64,000 bases of DNA, from assembly GCF_019236475.1 (NCBI RefSeq), contig NZ_JAFAIX010000012.1:496001-560000 (forward strand), given 5' to 3'. Of the stretch, positions 23,890 to 32,519 are shown piece by piece; position 1 is the stretch's first letter, and each line of letters begins with the position of its first letter. The DNA comes from Chitinophaga sp. (GTDB taxonomy: Bacteria > Bacteroidota > Bacteroidia > Chitinophagales > Chitinophagaceae). The notes below the pieces were generated by a model that had not been told where the DNA came from, ran no database searches, and saw only the letters and a program-made list of their open reading frames with translations. The translations under genes and the position numbers were made by a program.

Positions 23890-25392
23890 ATGTCAGAACT
23901 CAAAATATACAACACATTACATCGTCAGAAAGAAACATTTACCTCTATAACTCCGGGCCATGTGGGCATTTATGTGTGCGGACCAACCGTTTCTGGTGAA
24001 TCGCATCTGGGGCATGCGCGTCCGTATATCACATTTGATGTGGTAATTCGCTACCTGCGCTATCTGGGTTATAAAGTACGTTACGTACGCAACATCACTG
24101 ACGCCGGCCACTTTGAAGAAGAAGGTCGCGTAGCAGAAGATAAAGTATCCACCAAAGCAATACTGGAAAAACTGGAACCGATGGAGTTGGTACAGAAATA
24201 TACCAATCGCTATCACTGGGCCATGTTACAGTTCAATAACGTTGAACCAAGTATTGAGCCTACTGCTACCGGACATATCATCGAGCAGATCGAAATGATT
24301 AAAACCATCATGGAGAAAGGCTATGCATATGAGGTAGATGGCAGTGTTTACTTTGATGTGAAAAAATATGCAGCTAGTCACAATTACGGTATCCTGAGTG
24401 GCCGTGTATTGGAAGATATGCTGGAAACCACTCGTGAACTGGAAGGACAAGACGAAAAGCGTAACAAAGTAGATTTTGCGCTTTGGAAAAAAGCGCCACC
24501 AGAGCATATCATGCGTTGGCCAAGCCCATGGGGCGAAGGTTTCCCAGGATGGCATATTGAGTGCTCCGCGATGAGCGCCAAATACCTGGGTACACAGTTT
24601 GATATTCACGGTGGAGGCATGGACCTTCAGTTCCCTCACCATGAGTGCGAAATTGCACAAAGTGAAATCGCGCATGGCGATATGATGGCCCGTTATTGGA
24701 TGCACAATAACATGATCACCATTAACGGTCGTAAAATGGGTAAGTCTTACAACAACACCATTACCCTGACCGAAATGTTCTCCGGTAATAATCCAATATT
24801 GGAAAAGGCTTATGGCCCAATGGTGATCCGCTTCTTCATATTGCAGACTCACTACCGCAGTACACTGGACTTCTCCAATGAAGCCCTGCAAGCTGCTGAA
24901 AAGGGGCTGCAACGTTTGTGGGCTACCTACGAGGTACTGCAAAAGCTCTCCTGGAGCGGCAACGGACAAGCTATCAACGAAGAACTGGACAAACAAGTTC
25001 GTCAGTTGTTGCAGGAACTGCCTGAATTCATGAATGATGATTTCAATACGGCAAAAGTGATGGCTAATCTCTTTGAACTGGCGCCTATCATCAATTCGCT
25101 GAAAGGTGGTCAGATCAAAATGCACGAAATCAGTGAAGAAACATTCCAACAGTTGCAGGCTTCCTGGAAAACATACCTGGTAGATATATTGGGTGTACAG
25201 ATGGAAGTACTCGGCACGGATGAAGATAAACTGGATGGCGTATTACAGATGCTTATCAACATGCGTAAAGAAGCCAAAGCACGCAAGGACTACGCTACTT
25301 CCGATAAAATCCGGAATGAGTTGTTGTCTGTAGGCATACAGTTGAAAGATGAAAAAGATGGCACGGTATCCTACTCCATTGTACAGGACTAA
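23890..25392 (+). CDS. cysS: Cysteinyl-tRNA synthetase
   Basis: A 500-aa class I aminoacyl-tRNA synthetase. CGPTVSGESHLGHARPY carries a zinc Cys and the HIGH motif, GWHIECSAMS and HHECEIAQSE supply the other zinc ligands, and KMGKSYNN is the KMSKS loop. The C-terminal helical anticodon-binding region includes RKEAKARKDYATSDKIR, which is diagnostic for CysS. It charges tRNA-Cys in the cytosol. Length is normal. It is followed 20 nt later by a secreted M28-type protein, an association with no obvious functional meaning. Confidence 0.97.
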   Translation: MSELKIYNTLHRQKETFTSITPGHVGIYVCGPTVSGESHLGHARPYITFDVVIRYLRYLGYKVRYVRNITDAGHFEEEGRVAEDKVSTKAILEKLEPMELVQKYTNRYHWAMLQFNNVEPSIEPTATGHIIEQIEMIKTIMEKGYAYEVDGSVYFDVKKYAASHNYGILSGRVLEDMLETTRELEGQDEKRNKVDFALWKKAPPEHIMRWPSPWGEGFPGWHIECSAMSAKYLGTQFDIHGGGMDLQFPHHECEIAQSEIAHGDMMARYWMHNNMITINGRKMGKSYNNTITLTEMFSGNNPILEKAYGPMVIRFFILQTHYRSTLDFSNEALQAAEKGLQRLWATYEVLQKLSWSGNGQAINEELDKQVRQLLQELPEFMNDDFNTAKVMANLFELAPIINSLKGGQIKMHEISEETFQQLQASWKTYLVDILGVQMEVLGTDEDKLDGVLQMLINMRKEAKARKDYATSDKIRNELLSVGIQLKDEKDGTVSYSIVQD

Positions 25393-25412
25393 TTATCAGA
25401 AAGACATAGATA

Positions 25413-26405
25413 ATGCGTAAAGCTCTTATCGCGCTGACGGCGCTGGCTATCACAGCCGGCGCCTGCCAGCAAAACAGCAAGACAGGAGAAAATAGTAATG
25501 ACAGTACAGGCGCCAGCAAGGTAGATAAAATTGAAGCGCCCGTACCGGCCTTCTCCGCCGACTCCGCTTATGCCTATACGGAAAAGCAGGTCAGCTTTGG
25601 TCCCAGGATTCCTAATACGCCTGCGCAGACCAAATGTGCTGATTGGCTGATCTCCTCATTGAAGAAATGGGCAGATACCGTTTATATACAGCGTACCACT
25701 GTCATTGGCCCGAAAGGAGAAAAACTACCTTGTATCAATATCATTGGCAGCTTCAACCCGGCAGCCAAACAGCGCGTGTTGCTGCTGGCTCACTGGGATA
25801 CTCGTCCGCATGCGGATGAAGATGCATTTGACAAAACCAAGAAACTGGATGGTGCAGATGATGGCGCCAGTGGCGTAGCTGTATTGCTGGAAGCCGCCCG
25901 TCATTTTCATGCACAGAAACCAGATGCTGGTGTGGATATCCTGCTGGTAGATGTGGAAGATTACGGCGATCCTGCCAATGATAATACGTTCTGCCTCGGT
26001 ACCCAATATTGGGCTAAAAACCCACATGTACCGGGTTATACCGCTAATTATGGTATCCTCCTAGACATGGTTGGTGCGCGTGGTTCTCAGTTCTATATGG
26101 AGCAAGCTTCTAAACAATATGCACTTGGCCCAATGAAAATGTTCTGGGATGCCGCCAATAAGGTTGGTTTCTCAGACATCTTCCGATATGAAGATTACGG
26201 TGCTTACATCACCGACGATCATATCCCGGTAAACACCATTGCGAAGATTCCAACCTTTGATGTGCTTGCATGGCAAGCCAACGGGCATTTTCCAGCCCAC
26301 TGGCATACCACCAATGATAACATGACTGTAATCGACAAGCGTACATTACAGGCGGTAGGCCAGACTATTCTGCAAGTTATTTACACCCAGCCTTTTAGCT
26401 ACTAA
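25413..26405 (+). CDS. M28-family / glutaminyl-peptide cyclotransferase-like lipoprotein
   Basis: A 330-aa protein. The signal peptide ends in a lipobox (TAGAC, Cys18), followed by a Ser/Asn/Thr linker. The catalytic domain has the M28/glutaminyl cyclase zinc set: LLAHWDTRPHAD (His), DGADDGASGVAVLLE (Asp), VDVEDYGDP (Glu), LLDMVGARG (Asp) and AHWHTTNDNM (His). M28 peptidases and bacterial glutaminyl cyclases share this fold; the latter convert N-terminal Gln to pyroglutamate and act on many secreted Bacteroidota proteins. Which activity applies cannot be settled by eye, though the single-metal arrangement favours a cyclase. It is probably membrane-anchored in the periplasm. Confidence 0.83.
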   Translation: MRKALIALTALAITAGACQQNSKTGENSNDSTGASKVDKIEAPVPAFSADSAYAYTEKQVSFGPRIPNTPAQTKCADWLISSLKKWADTVYIQRTTVIGPKGEKLPCINIIGSFNPAAKQRVLLLAHWDTRPHADEDAFDKTKKLDGADDGASGVAVLLEAARHFHAQKPDAGVDILLVDVEDYGDPANDNTFCLGTQYWAKNPHVPGYTANYGILLDMVGARGSQFYMEQASKQYALGPMKMFWDAANKVGFSDIFRYEDYGAYITDDHIPVNTIAKIPTFDVLAWQANGHFPAHWHTTNDNMTVIDKRTLQAVGQTILQVIYTQPFSY

Positions 26406-26420
26406 TCGCCCGCAGGTTAA

Positions 26421-26477
26421 TAGCATTAAAGGACAAAACACATATACACTGCGTAGCAGTGATGTAACTTAGTGCTA
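26421..26477 (+). promoter_or_regulatory. Stem-loop reaching the alkB start codon
   Basis: TAGCATTAA (26421-26429) can pair with TTAGTGCTA (26469-26477) using one G-U wobble; the last base is the A of the alkB ATG. A small internal hairpin CACTGC/GCAGTG lies inside. Such a fold could limit ribosome access. It is inferred from sequence only. Confidence 0.35.
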
Positions 26478-27097
26478 TGAGCCTGCAGGGAAACATATTC
26501 GGGAATGACAATACACACCAGGAAATCATCTTGGAACATGGTATCCTGGTGTATTACCCTCAATTTTTTACTCCCCAAGAAAGCAACCAGTTTTATCACA
26601 ATTTAGTAGACACCTCTGCCTGGAAACAAGAGTCCATGCGGATGTACGGTCGCGAGGTATTATTTCCTCGGCTGATGGCCTGGTATGGCGATGCCAGTTC
26701 TGCTTACTCCTTTTCTGGCAAAACCTTCGTTCCCCAACCCTGGACGGATACGCTGCTGGCTATACGTAACCGTGTCTCCCCAATTGCTGCTGCAACATTT
26801 AACAGCGTACTCCTGAACTATTACCGTAATGGCAACGATTCAATGGGCTGGCATGCGGATGACGAGCCTGAATTAGGGCAGCATCCAGTGATTGCCTCTG
26901 TTAATTTTGGGGCGGCAAGGCGGTTCCTATTGCGTTATAAAGTGGATCATTCCCGTAAGCAGGAAATCCTGCTCCAGCATGGCTCATTGCTGATTATGAA
27001 GGGCGAGCTGCAACATTACTGGGAACATCATGTTCCTAAAACCTCAAAGCCTGTAGCTGGCCGTATCAACCTAACATTTAGATATATACATCCTTAA
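26477..27097 (+). CDS. alkB: AlkB-type alpha-ketoglutarate-dependent dioxygenase
   Basis: A 206-aa 2OG-Fe(II) dioxygenase. LLNYYRNGNDSMGWHADDEPELG holds the HxD pair of iron ligands within its second half; the distal His is in LQHYWEHHVPK and the 2-oxoglutarate-binding Arg in RINLTFRYI. It resembles the shorter bacterial AlkB/ALKBH2-type enzymes that oxidatively remove alkyl groups from N1-methyladenine and N3-methylcytosine in DNA or RNA. It acts in the cytosol without a signal peptide. An SIR2/AbiH-like gene starts 16 nt downstream, so co-transcription is likely. Confidence 0.92.
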   Translation: MSLQGNIFGNDNTHQEIILEHGILVYYPQFFTPQESNQFYHNLVDTSAWKQESMRMYGREVLFPRLMAWYGDASSAYSFSGKTFVPQPWTDTLLAIRNRVSPIAAATFNSVLLNYYRNGNDSMGWHADDEPELGQHPVIASVNFGAARRFLLRYKVDHSRKQEILLQHGSLLIMKGELQHYWEHHVPKTSKPVAGRINLTFRYIHP

Positions 27098-27113
27098 AAA
27101 CCGAATACATTGT

Positions 27114-28034
27114 ATGAAAAACCTCGTTTTACTGATCGGAAATGACATCAACAACATTTCCGCCGGGCAAAGCTGGAAAGACCTATTGCAGGATATTCTC
27201 ACCTTCTGCCATATAAAAGACTGTGTGGAAATTGACGACAAGAAACCATTCCCGTTATTATATGAAGAGATTTTTCTCACGGCTATCCGTAAACAGCACA
27301 TCAGGGAAAGAGAACTGAAAGCTTTTATTGCCAGTAAAACAGCAGAAATTCGCCCGAATGAAATTCACCACGCCATTAGAACATTACAACCACAAGATAT
27401 TCTCACTACCAACTATGAGTTTACATTGGAAGGGCGTACGCCGATTGAGAATACGAGTCTTATTCGGGAGAAATTCTACAGCATCTTCCGCAAATACACC
27501 ATGGATGGTATTAATTACTGGCATCTTCATGGTGACTGTCTCAATCCTATGAGTATCAGTCTTGGGTTTGAGCACTATGGTGGCCAATTACAACTGATGC
27601 GCAATTATGTGGTGACAGGAACGATGTATACTAATCCAGAAGTGCCGAAGCATTCTTTATTACGGCGTATTCACAGTAATCAGGTGTATCATCACTCCTG
27701 GATTGATCTGTTTTTCACAAAGGATATTCACATCTTCGGATTGTCGTTGGACTTCGTGGAAACGGATCTTTGGTGGCTGCTGACTTACAGAGCCAGGCAG
27801 AAATTTCATCATAAGAATATCAGCGTTCCTAATCAACTATACTATTACATTCCAGAGGAATATGTGTTGGCATCAAAGTTCAAATTAGACCTGTTGAAGG
27901 CGAATGACGTCAATATTGTGAGTTTACCTGGAAAAAATAAATTGGCTTATTATAAGGGAATTATCAACCGGTTGAATGACATTAAACACAATACTGTAGC
28001 GGACTCTAATAAAAAAAACGTGCTCTATCAGTAA
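27114..28034 (+). CDS. SIR2/AbiH-like protein, orphan
   Basis: A 306-aa soluble protein. I do not recognise a named family with certainty, but the pattern fits the SIR2-like/AbiH Rossmann group: an N-terminal phosphate-binding strand-turn LVLLIGNDINN followed by SWKDLLQDIL, then ILTTNYEFTLE (equivalent to the sirtuin TQN motif, Asn kept), NYWHLHGDCLN (equivalent to the HG motif, His kept) and HIFGLSLDFVETDLWWLL. In defence systems such proteins degrade NAD+ or act as abortive-infection effectors. No other defence gene is adjacent; alkB lies 16 nt upstream. The C-terminus is Lys-rich. Defence is a hypothesis only. Confidence 0.6.
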   Translation: MKNLVLLIGNDINNISAGQSWKDLLQDILTFCHIKDCVEIDDKKPFPLLYEEIFLTAIRKQHIRERELKAFIASKTAEIRPNEIHHAIRTLQPQDILTTNYEFTLEGRTPIENTSLIREKFYSIFRKYTMDGINYWHLHGDCLNPMSISLGFEHYGGQLQLMRNYVVTGTMYTNPEVPKHSLLRRIHSNQVYHHSWIDLFFTKDIHIFGLSLDFVETDLWWLLTYRARQKFHHKNISVPNQLYYYIPEEYVLASKFKLDLLKANDVNIVSLPGKNKLAYYKGIINRLNDIKHNTVADSNKKNVLYQ

Positions 28035-28125
28035 CCTGGCAGCGTTTTTGCAAAGCGGGGCCATATGTAACAAAATGCAGAACCTGAACGCTTGCATTAT
28101 TGTTAAATGTTTAAAATCTTAGTTT

Positions 28126-29196
28126 ATGTTATTGAATTTAGCAATTGCCTTGAGCACATTTTTGTTTACTCCAGAACAAAAGCAACAGGCCCCCAAAACA
28201 CAGGTCATGTATGTCAAAGAGAATACAGTTCCTTGTACTGGAGTAGGACCTATGGATTGTATGCAAGTGCATGCAGAGAATGAAACTGAATGGTCAAATT
28301 TTTATTCCAATATCCAGGGATTCAAATACGTTCCAGGATATGAATATAAACTGTTGGTACTGGTTACCCCGGTAAAGAATCCGCCAGCAGATGCTCCTAA
28401 TGTAAGATACACGCTGAAGAAAATGCTGATGAAGAAAAAAGTAACTGTAAGTAATGCTGGTTCCCCTTTTGTACCTGGCAAACATTGGGTATTAGTAGAG
28501 ATGAACGGTACTCCGATCAACAAGGGTAAAATCTTCCTGGAGTTTGATGCTTCCGGCAACCGTTACCATGGTAATGGCGGTTGTAATGGTCTTGGTGGTG
28601 AATTCCAAGCGAACCAAGAAGCAGGTATTGTTTCTTTCAAACGCGGCATGAGCACCTTGATGGCTTGTATTGATGAAACAGATATGCGCAATGAATCTAC
28701 CTTCCAAATGGCGCTGGATTCTAAAACATATAACTATCGTGTTGAAAACGGTCGTTTGAATTTGTACGGCAACGGCAAATTATTGCTGTCTTTCAAACAG
28801 GGTGCAGCGAATTCCGGTGAAGCAAAGCCAGAAAAGCCTGATGTATGGGCTTTTATTGCCAGCAAAAAATGGAACCTGATGAAACTGAATGATAACACTA
28901 TTACCGAACCAGGTATGTACTTGGAGTTTGATCCGCAGAAAGGTAGTTATCATGGTCGTGGTGGATGCAATATCATCAATGGTGCATTTAAGCACACCGA
29001 CAACACTATTTCTATCGGTATGGGCATGAGCACCAGAATGGCTTGTGGCGAAGAAATTATGAAGAAAGAAGCCGAGTTCCTGAAAACCATCAGTGGCAAG
29101 ACTTTTCGTTTTGATATAGCAGAACAAACGCTGAATCTGTACGAAAAAAATAAACTGGTGATGATTTTTGGAATGGCAGATAAAGACGCCAAATAA
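28126..29196 (+). CDS. DUF4377 - META - META domain protein
   Basis: A 356-aa exported protein. A short hydrophobic leader (MLLNLAIALSTFLF) precedes a DUF4377 domain (about 25-105; VPCTGVGPMDCMQV, GFKYVPGYEYKLLVLVTP) and two META domains. The first (about 120-225) has HWVLVEMNG, YHGNGGCNGLGGEF and GMSTLMACID; the second (about 245-350) has KWNLMKLND, YHGRGGCNIINGAF and GMSTRMACGE. META domains occur in HslJ-like envelope proteins linked to heat or drug resistance in E. coli; the biochemical role is unknown. A bidirectional terminator follows directly. The tandem META arrangement suggests internal duplication. Confidence 0.85.
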   Translation: MLLNLAIALSTFLFTPEQKQQAPKTQVMYVKENTVPCTGVGPMDCMQVHAENETEWSNFYSNIQGFKYVPGYEYKLLVLVTPVKNPPADAPNVRYTLKKMLMKKKVTVSNAGSPFVPGKHWVLVEMNGTPINKGKIFLEFDASGNRYHGNGGCNGLGGEFQANQEAGIVSFKRGMSTLMACIDETDMRNESTFQMALDSKTYNYRVENGRLNLYGNGKLLLSFKQGAANSGEAKPEKPDVWAFIASKKWNLMKLNDNTITEPGMYLEFDPQKGSYHGRGGCNIINGAFKHTDNTISIGMGMSTRMACGEEIMKKEAEFLKTISGKTFRFDIAEQTLNLYEKNKLVMIFGMADKDAK

Positions 29197-29215
29197 CTGA
29201 ACAGTTAAAAATATA

Positions 29216-29250
29216 AAACGGGTTCCTGCATGCAGGAACCCGTTTCTTTT
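29216..29250. terminator. Bidirectional intrinsic terminator
   Basis: Perfect 15-bp palindrome arms AAACGGGTTCCTGCA/TGCAGGAACCCGTTT (29216-29245), then CTTTTT. It separates the convergent META gene and the IPT/TIG lipoprotein gene. Confidence 0.9.
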
Positions 29251-29259
29251 TGCTTGCCT

Positions 29260-29628
29260 TTATCGTCTGGCAGGAATGGCTACTGCCAGCAATACATTGG
29301 AGTTATATTCAAACATCATTGGATTGGAGCTTTCCTTTCCTACCGCCACTGTTACAGGAACAACTCCTGCTTTATGAGGCGGCACCTGTACTAACAGGTA
29401 TTTGGCGTTAGCATCCAATACCACTGCTTTCACATCACCGAATACAACAGTATTTTCCAGCTTATTAGCGCTGAATCCGCGTCCTTTAATCCTGATAAAA
29501 TTACCAGCATTTCCGGAGGCTGTTACCGTTGCAACGGGAGCCTTTTTATCATTCTTTTCTTTTGGGGTACACGCAAACATGCATGTTACCAATGTGAGGG
29601 GCATCACAAACAATTTCAAATTTTTCAT
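29260..29628 (-). CDS. IPT/TIG-domain lipoprotein
   Basis: A 122-aa small lipoprotein. ATG 29628 begins a signal peptide (MKNLKLFVMPLTLVTCMFAC, lipobox Cys20); the longer in-frame start adds 24 residues that do not fit a leader. The mature part is a single IPT/TIG immunoglobulin-like domain: IRIKGRGFSANKLENTVVFG, VQVPPHKAGVVPVTVAVG and SSNPMMFEYN. Such domains occur in SusE/SusF-like and surface proteins of this phylum; on its own the role is unknown. Two copies of a palindromic site lie upstream (29774-29817), so expression may be regulated. Confidence 0.8.
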   Translation of the reverse strand: MKNLKLFVMPLTLVTCMFACTPKEKNDKKAPVATVTASGNAGNFIRIKGRGFSANKLENTVVFGDVKAVVLDANAKYLLVQVPPHKAGVVPVTVAVGKESSNPMMFEYNSNVLLAVAIPARR

Positions 29629-29744
29629 CTTTTTTAATCCTTTGGGGGTCACAAACCCTGTTACAAATCTTACCGGGGTCAACACCGCTGCACAATGCAA
29701 CGCTCTCTTTTCTGCAACAGTATTTATCGGTATTAAAACGGATG

Positions 29745-29752
29745 CAAAGCTA
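29745..29752 (-). promoter_or_regulatory. -7 promoter element (TAGCTTTG) for IPT lipoprotein gene
   Basis: Exact TAnnTTTG on the minus strand, about 115 nt upstream of ATG 29628. The operator-like half site at 29774-29787 overlaps where its -33 region should lie. Confidence 0.5.
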
Positions 29753-29773
29753 CGGGATGTCTAATTAAAAAAC

Positions 29774-29817
29774 ATACGTAGTTCTACCATAAATTTAAAA
29801 TACGTAGTACTACGTAT
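29774..29817. promoter_or_regulatory. Candidate operator: two copies of a palindromic site
   Basis: An 18-bp perfect palindrome ATACGTAGTACTACGTAT lies at 29800-29817. A second, 13-of-14 match to its first 14 bases (ATACGTAGTTCTAC) lies at 29774-29787, 26 bp away. They sit just upstream of the -7 box of the IPT lipoprotein gene. The symmetric, repeated form is what a dimeric transcription factor would bind. The factor is unknown. Confidence 0.5.
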
Positions 29818-29831
29818 AAGCCTACACGTCT

Positions 29832-30578
29832 TTACTTTCTCATGATATGTGCCTTATTGAATTCCCAGTTCATACGCGCAATATTGAGCACTGAAATCTC
29901 CTGTGGGCAAGCAGCTTCACAAGCTTCCGTATTCGTACAATGTCCGAATCCTTCTGCATCCATTTGTGCTACCATGTGCAGTACACGTTCTTGCGCTTCC
30001 GTTTTTCCTTGTGGCAGTTTGGCCAGATGCGTGATTTTAGCACTAGTAAATAATGCAGCACTAGTATTCTTACAAGCAGCAACGCAGGCCCCACAGCCAA
30101 TACAGGCCGCGGAATCAAATGCCGATTCTGCCACGGGAACGGGGATACGGGTACTATTGGCCTCTGGCGCCTGACCCGTGTCTACCGAAATAAAACCTCC
30201 GGACTGTATAATTCTATCAAACGCCGATCTATCTATTTTAAGATCACATTTAACAGGAAAAGCCAAGGCCCTAAAAGGTTCTATATAGATTTCCTCGCCA
30301 TCTCGGAAAGTACGCATATGCAACTGACAAGTGGTAGTATTCTGGAGCGGCCCGTGCGGCTCTCCGTTAATCATTACCCCACATTGTCCGCAAATACCTT
30401 CCCTGCAATCATGGTCGAACTCTACTGGCCGTATCCCTTGCTGCATCAGTTGCTCATTCAGTACATCCAGCATTTCCAGAAACGACATCTCCTCATTCAC
30501 CTCTTTTAATTCATAAGACTCCATCCTGCCGGTAATTTCATTACTTTCTTGTCGCCATATTTTCAAACGTAGACGCAT
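29832..30578 (-). CDS. sdhB: Succinate dehydrogenase/fumarate reductase iron-sulfur subunit
   Basis: A 248-aa subunit. The 2Fe-2S ferredoxin-like domain has CREGICGQCGVMING and a distant TTCQLH Cys (about 60-85). The 4Fe-4S/3Fe-4S motifs are CIGCGACVAACKN (about 153-163) and CTNTEACEAACP (about 209-220). It transfers electrons from the flavoprotein subunit to quinone through the membrane anchor on the cytosolic face. It is the last gene of sdhC-sdhA-sdhB, 24 nt after sdhA. Length is normal for the Bacteroidota/epsilon-type enzyme. Confidence 0.95.
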   Translation of the reverse strand: MRLRLKIWRQESNEITGRMESYELKEVNEEMSFLEMLDVLNEQLMQQGIRPVEFDHDCREGICGQCGVMINGEPHGPLQNTTTCQLHMRTFRDGEEIYIEPFRALAFPVKCDLKIDRSAFDRIIQSGGFISVDTGQAPEANSTRIPVPVAESAFDSAACIGCGACVAACKNTSAALFTSAKITHLAKLPQGKTEAQERVLHMVAQMDAEGFGHCTNTEACEAACPQEISVLNIARMNWEFNKAHIMRK

Positions 30579-30602
30579 ACACTAAGATTTTTGATAAACA
30601 GA

Positions 30603-32513
30603 TTACTTGTAGCTCCGCACACTCGGCGTTACAAATTCAAAATGCAACGGTTCTTTATGTAAAAGCGGTGGATTGTTGGCCCCTTGCCATTCCCAGGCAG
30701 CAATGAAAGAGAAATCCGCATCGTTTCTCAGTGCTTCTCCATCAGGCGTTTGATACTCTTCCCGAAAATGCGCTCCACAGGACTCATTACGGTTCAGTGC
30801 ATCATGACACATCAGCTCTCCGAGCTCCAGGTAATCCGCTACCCTACCGGCTTTTTCCAATTCCGCATTTATCGCAAATCCACGTGGCACATACAGTTGC
30901 TTATAAAATTCTTTCCGTAACTGCTGTATGTCGGTGATAGCAGATTCAAGACCAGGTGCAGAGCGGGAAAGGCCACATCTATCATACAGAATACGCCCCA
31001 GTTGGCGATGGAAATAATCCGCAGGATGCTTTCCCTGTATAGTTTCCAGCATGCGAAGCTGGTCTCTCACTTGTTCCTCTGCGGCTTCGAAAGCAGGATG
31101 CCGCGTATCAATAGGCCCCGTGCGAATTTCATCTGCCAGGAAATTTGCCATGGTATAAGGTGCAATAAAATAGCCATCCACACAGGCTTGCAATAACGAA
31201 TTAGCACCTAATCTATTAGCACCATGATCTGCGAAATTGGCTTCTCCCAGTGCATATAAACCCGGTATGCTAGTCATTAATTCGTAATCCACCCAAAGCC
31301 CTCCCATAGAGAAATGCGCCGCAGGAGAAATTCGCATCGGTTCCGTATATGCATTTACGTTAGTAATTTTTTGATACATCCGGAAAAGGTTACCGTATTT
31401 CTCCCTGATCTTCTCTTCTCCTTGTTCACTAATTGCCTTCGAAAAATCGAGATATACTGCATTTTTCAACGGTCCTATGCCGTATCCCGCATCAATGCGC
31501 TCTTTGGCAGCGCGGGAAGCGATATCCCTAGGAGTCAGGTTCCCAAAGGCAGGATAACGCCTTTCCAGGTAGTAATCCCGTTCCTCTTCTGGAATCTGGT
31601 TGGGAGGCCGTTGATCGTCTTGCTTTTTAGGCACCCAGATGCGGCCATCATTACGCAAAGACTCCGACATCAAGGTCAATTTGGATTGATATTCACCGGA
31701 TTGTGGCAAACTGGTTGGATGAATCTGTGTCCAGCTAGGATTGGCGATGAGCGCCCCTTTTTTATGCGCTCGCCAGATAGCAGATCCATTACATCCCATC
31801 GCCAATGTAGAGAGGAAATATATCTTCCCAAATCCGCCAGTAGCCAATACTACAGCATGCGCCCCATGCCTTTCGATGGCGCCTGTCTCCATATTCCTCA
31901 CAATCACACCTCTGGCTTTCCCATCTATAACCACCAATTCCAGCATTTCATGGCGGGTAGACAACTGCACATGCCCAGCATGTACCTGGCGCATCAGCGC
32001 CTGATAGGCGCCTAGCAACAGTTGTTGACCTGTTTGTCCGCGTGCATAAAAGGTTCTGGATACCTGTACACCACCAAATGACCGATTATTCAGATATCCG
32101 CCATATTCACGGCCGAAAGGCACACCCTGTGCCACCGCCCGATCTATCAGGTTGGCGCTGCATTCTGCCAATCGATATACATTCGCTTCGCGGGAACGGA
32201 AATCACCGCCTTTGAGCGTATCATAGAACATTCGGAAAACACTGTCGCCGTCATTTTTGTAATTCTTGCAAGCATTCACGCCTCCTTGTGCCGCCACAGA
32301 GTGCGCGCGGCGGGCAGTATCCTGAAAACAGAAGCTTTTCACCCGATATCCCATTTCCCCTAGCGAAGCCGCAATAGCGCTACCAGCAAGACCTGTACCT
32401 ACCACTATGATATCTATTTTCTTACGATTGGCAGGATTGACCAGCTTTGTGTGCGATTTGTAGTAATTCCACTTTTCTTCGAGTGGACCTTCAGGTATTT
32501 TAGATTCCAGCAT
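30603..32513 (-). CDS. sdhA: Succinate dehydrogenase/fumarate reductase flavoprotein subunit
   Basis: A 636-aa flavoprotein. FAD-binding VVGTGLAGSAIAASLGEMGY is near residues 36-55, and the covalent-FAD His is in HSVAAQGGVNACKN. GGLWVDYELMTSIPGLYALGE and ANRLGANSLLQAC are characteristic, as is an RxxR-type active site in the C-terminal half (about SFGGVQVSRTF and IRTGPIDTRHP regions). It oxidises succinate to fumarate, or the reverse. It starts 6 nt after sdhC and precedes sdhB. The type (large SdhA with single cytochrome b subunit) is usual in Bacteroidota. Confidence 0.95.
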   Translation of the reverse strand: MLESKIPEGPLEEKWNYYKSHTKLVNPANRKKIDIIVVGTGLAGSAIAASLGEMGYRVKSFCFQDTARRAHSVAAQGGVNACKNYKNDGDSVFRMFYDTLKGGDFRSREANVYRLAECSANLIDRAVAQGVPFGREYGGYLNNRSFGGVQVSRTFYARGQTGQQLLLGAYQALMRQVHAGHVQLSTRHEMLELVVIDGKARGVIVRNMETGAIERHGAHAVVLATGGFGKIYFLSTLAMGCNGSAIWRAHKKGALIANPSWTQIHPTSLPQSGEYQSKLTLMSESLRNDGRIWVPKKQDDQRPPNQIPEEERDYYLERRYPAFGNLTPRDIASRAAKERIDAGYGIGPLKNAVYLDFSKAISEQGEEKIREKYGNLFRMYQKITNVNAYTEPMRISPAAHFSMGGLWVDYELMTSIPGLYALGEANFADHGANRLGANSLLQACVDGYFIAPYTMANFLADEIRTGPIDTRHPAFEAAEEQVRDQLRMLETIQGKHPADYFHRQLGRILYDRCGLSRSAPGLESAITDIQQLRKEFYKQLYVPRGFAINAELEKAGRVADYLELGELMCHDALNRNESCGAHFREEYQTPDGEALRNDADFSFIAAWEWQGANNPPLLHKEPLHFEFVTPSVRSYK

Positions 32514-32519
32514 TACCAG

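Noticed and set aside
24226..25149. 307-codon frame antisense to cysS
   Set aside because: The cysS strand contains all catalytic and zinc motifs; the antisense translation has no domain and a composition typical of reverse-complemented coding DNA.
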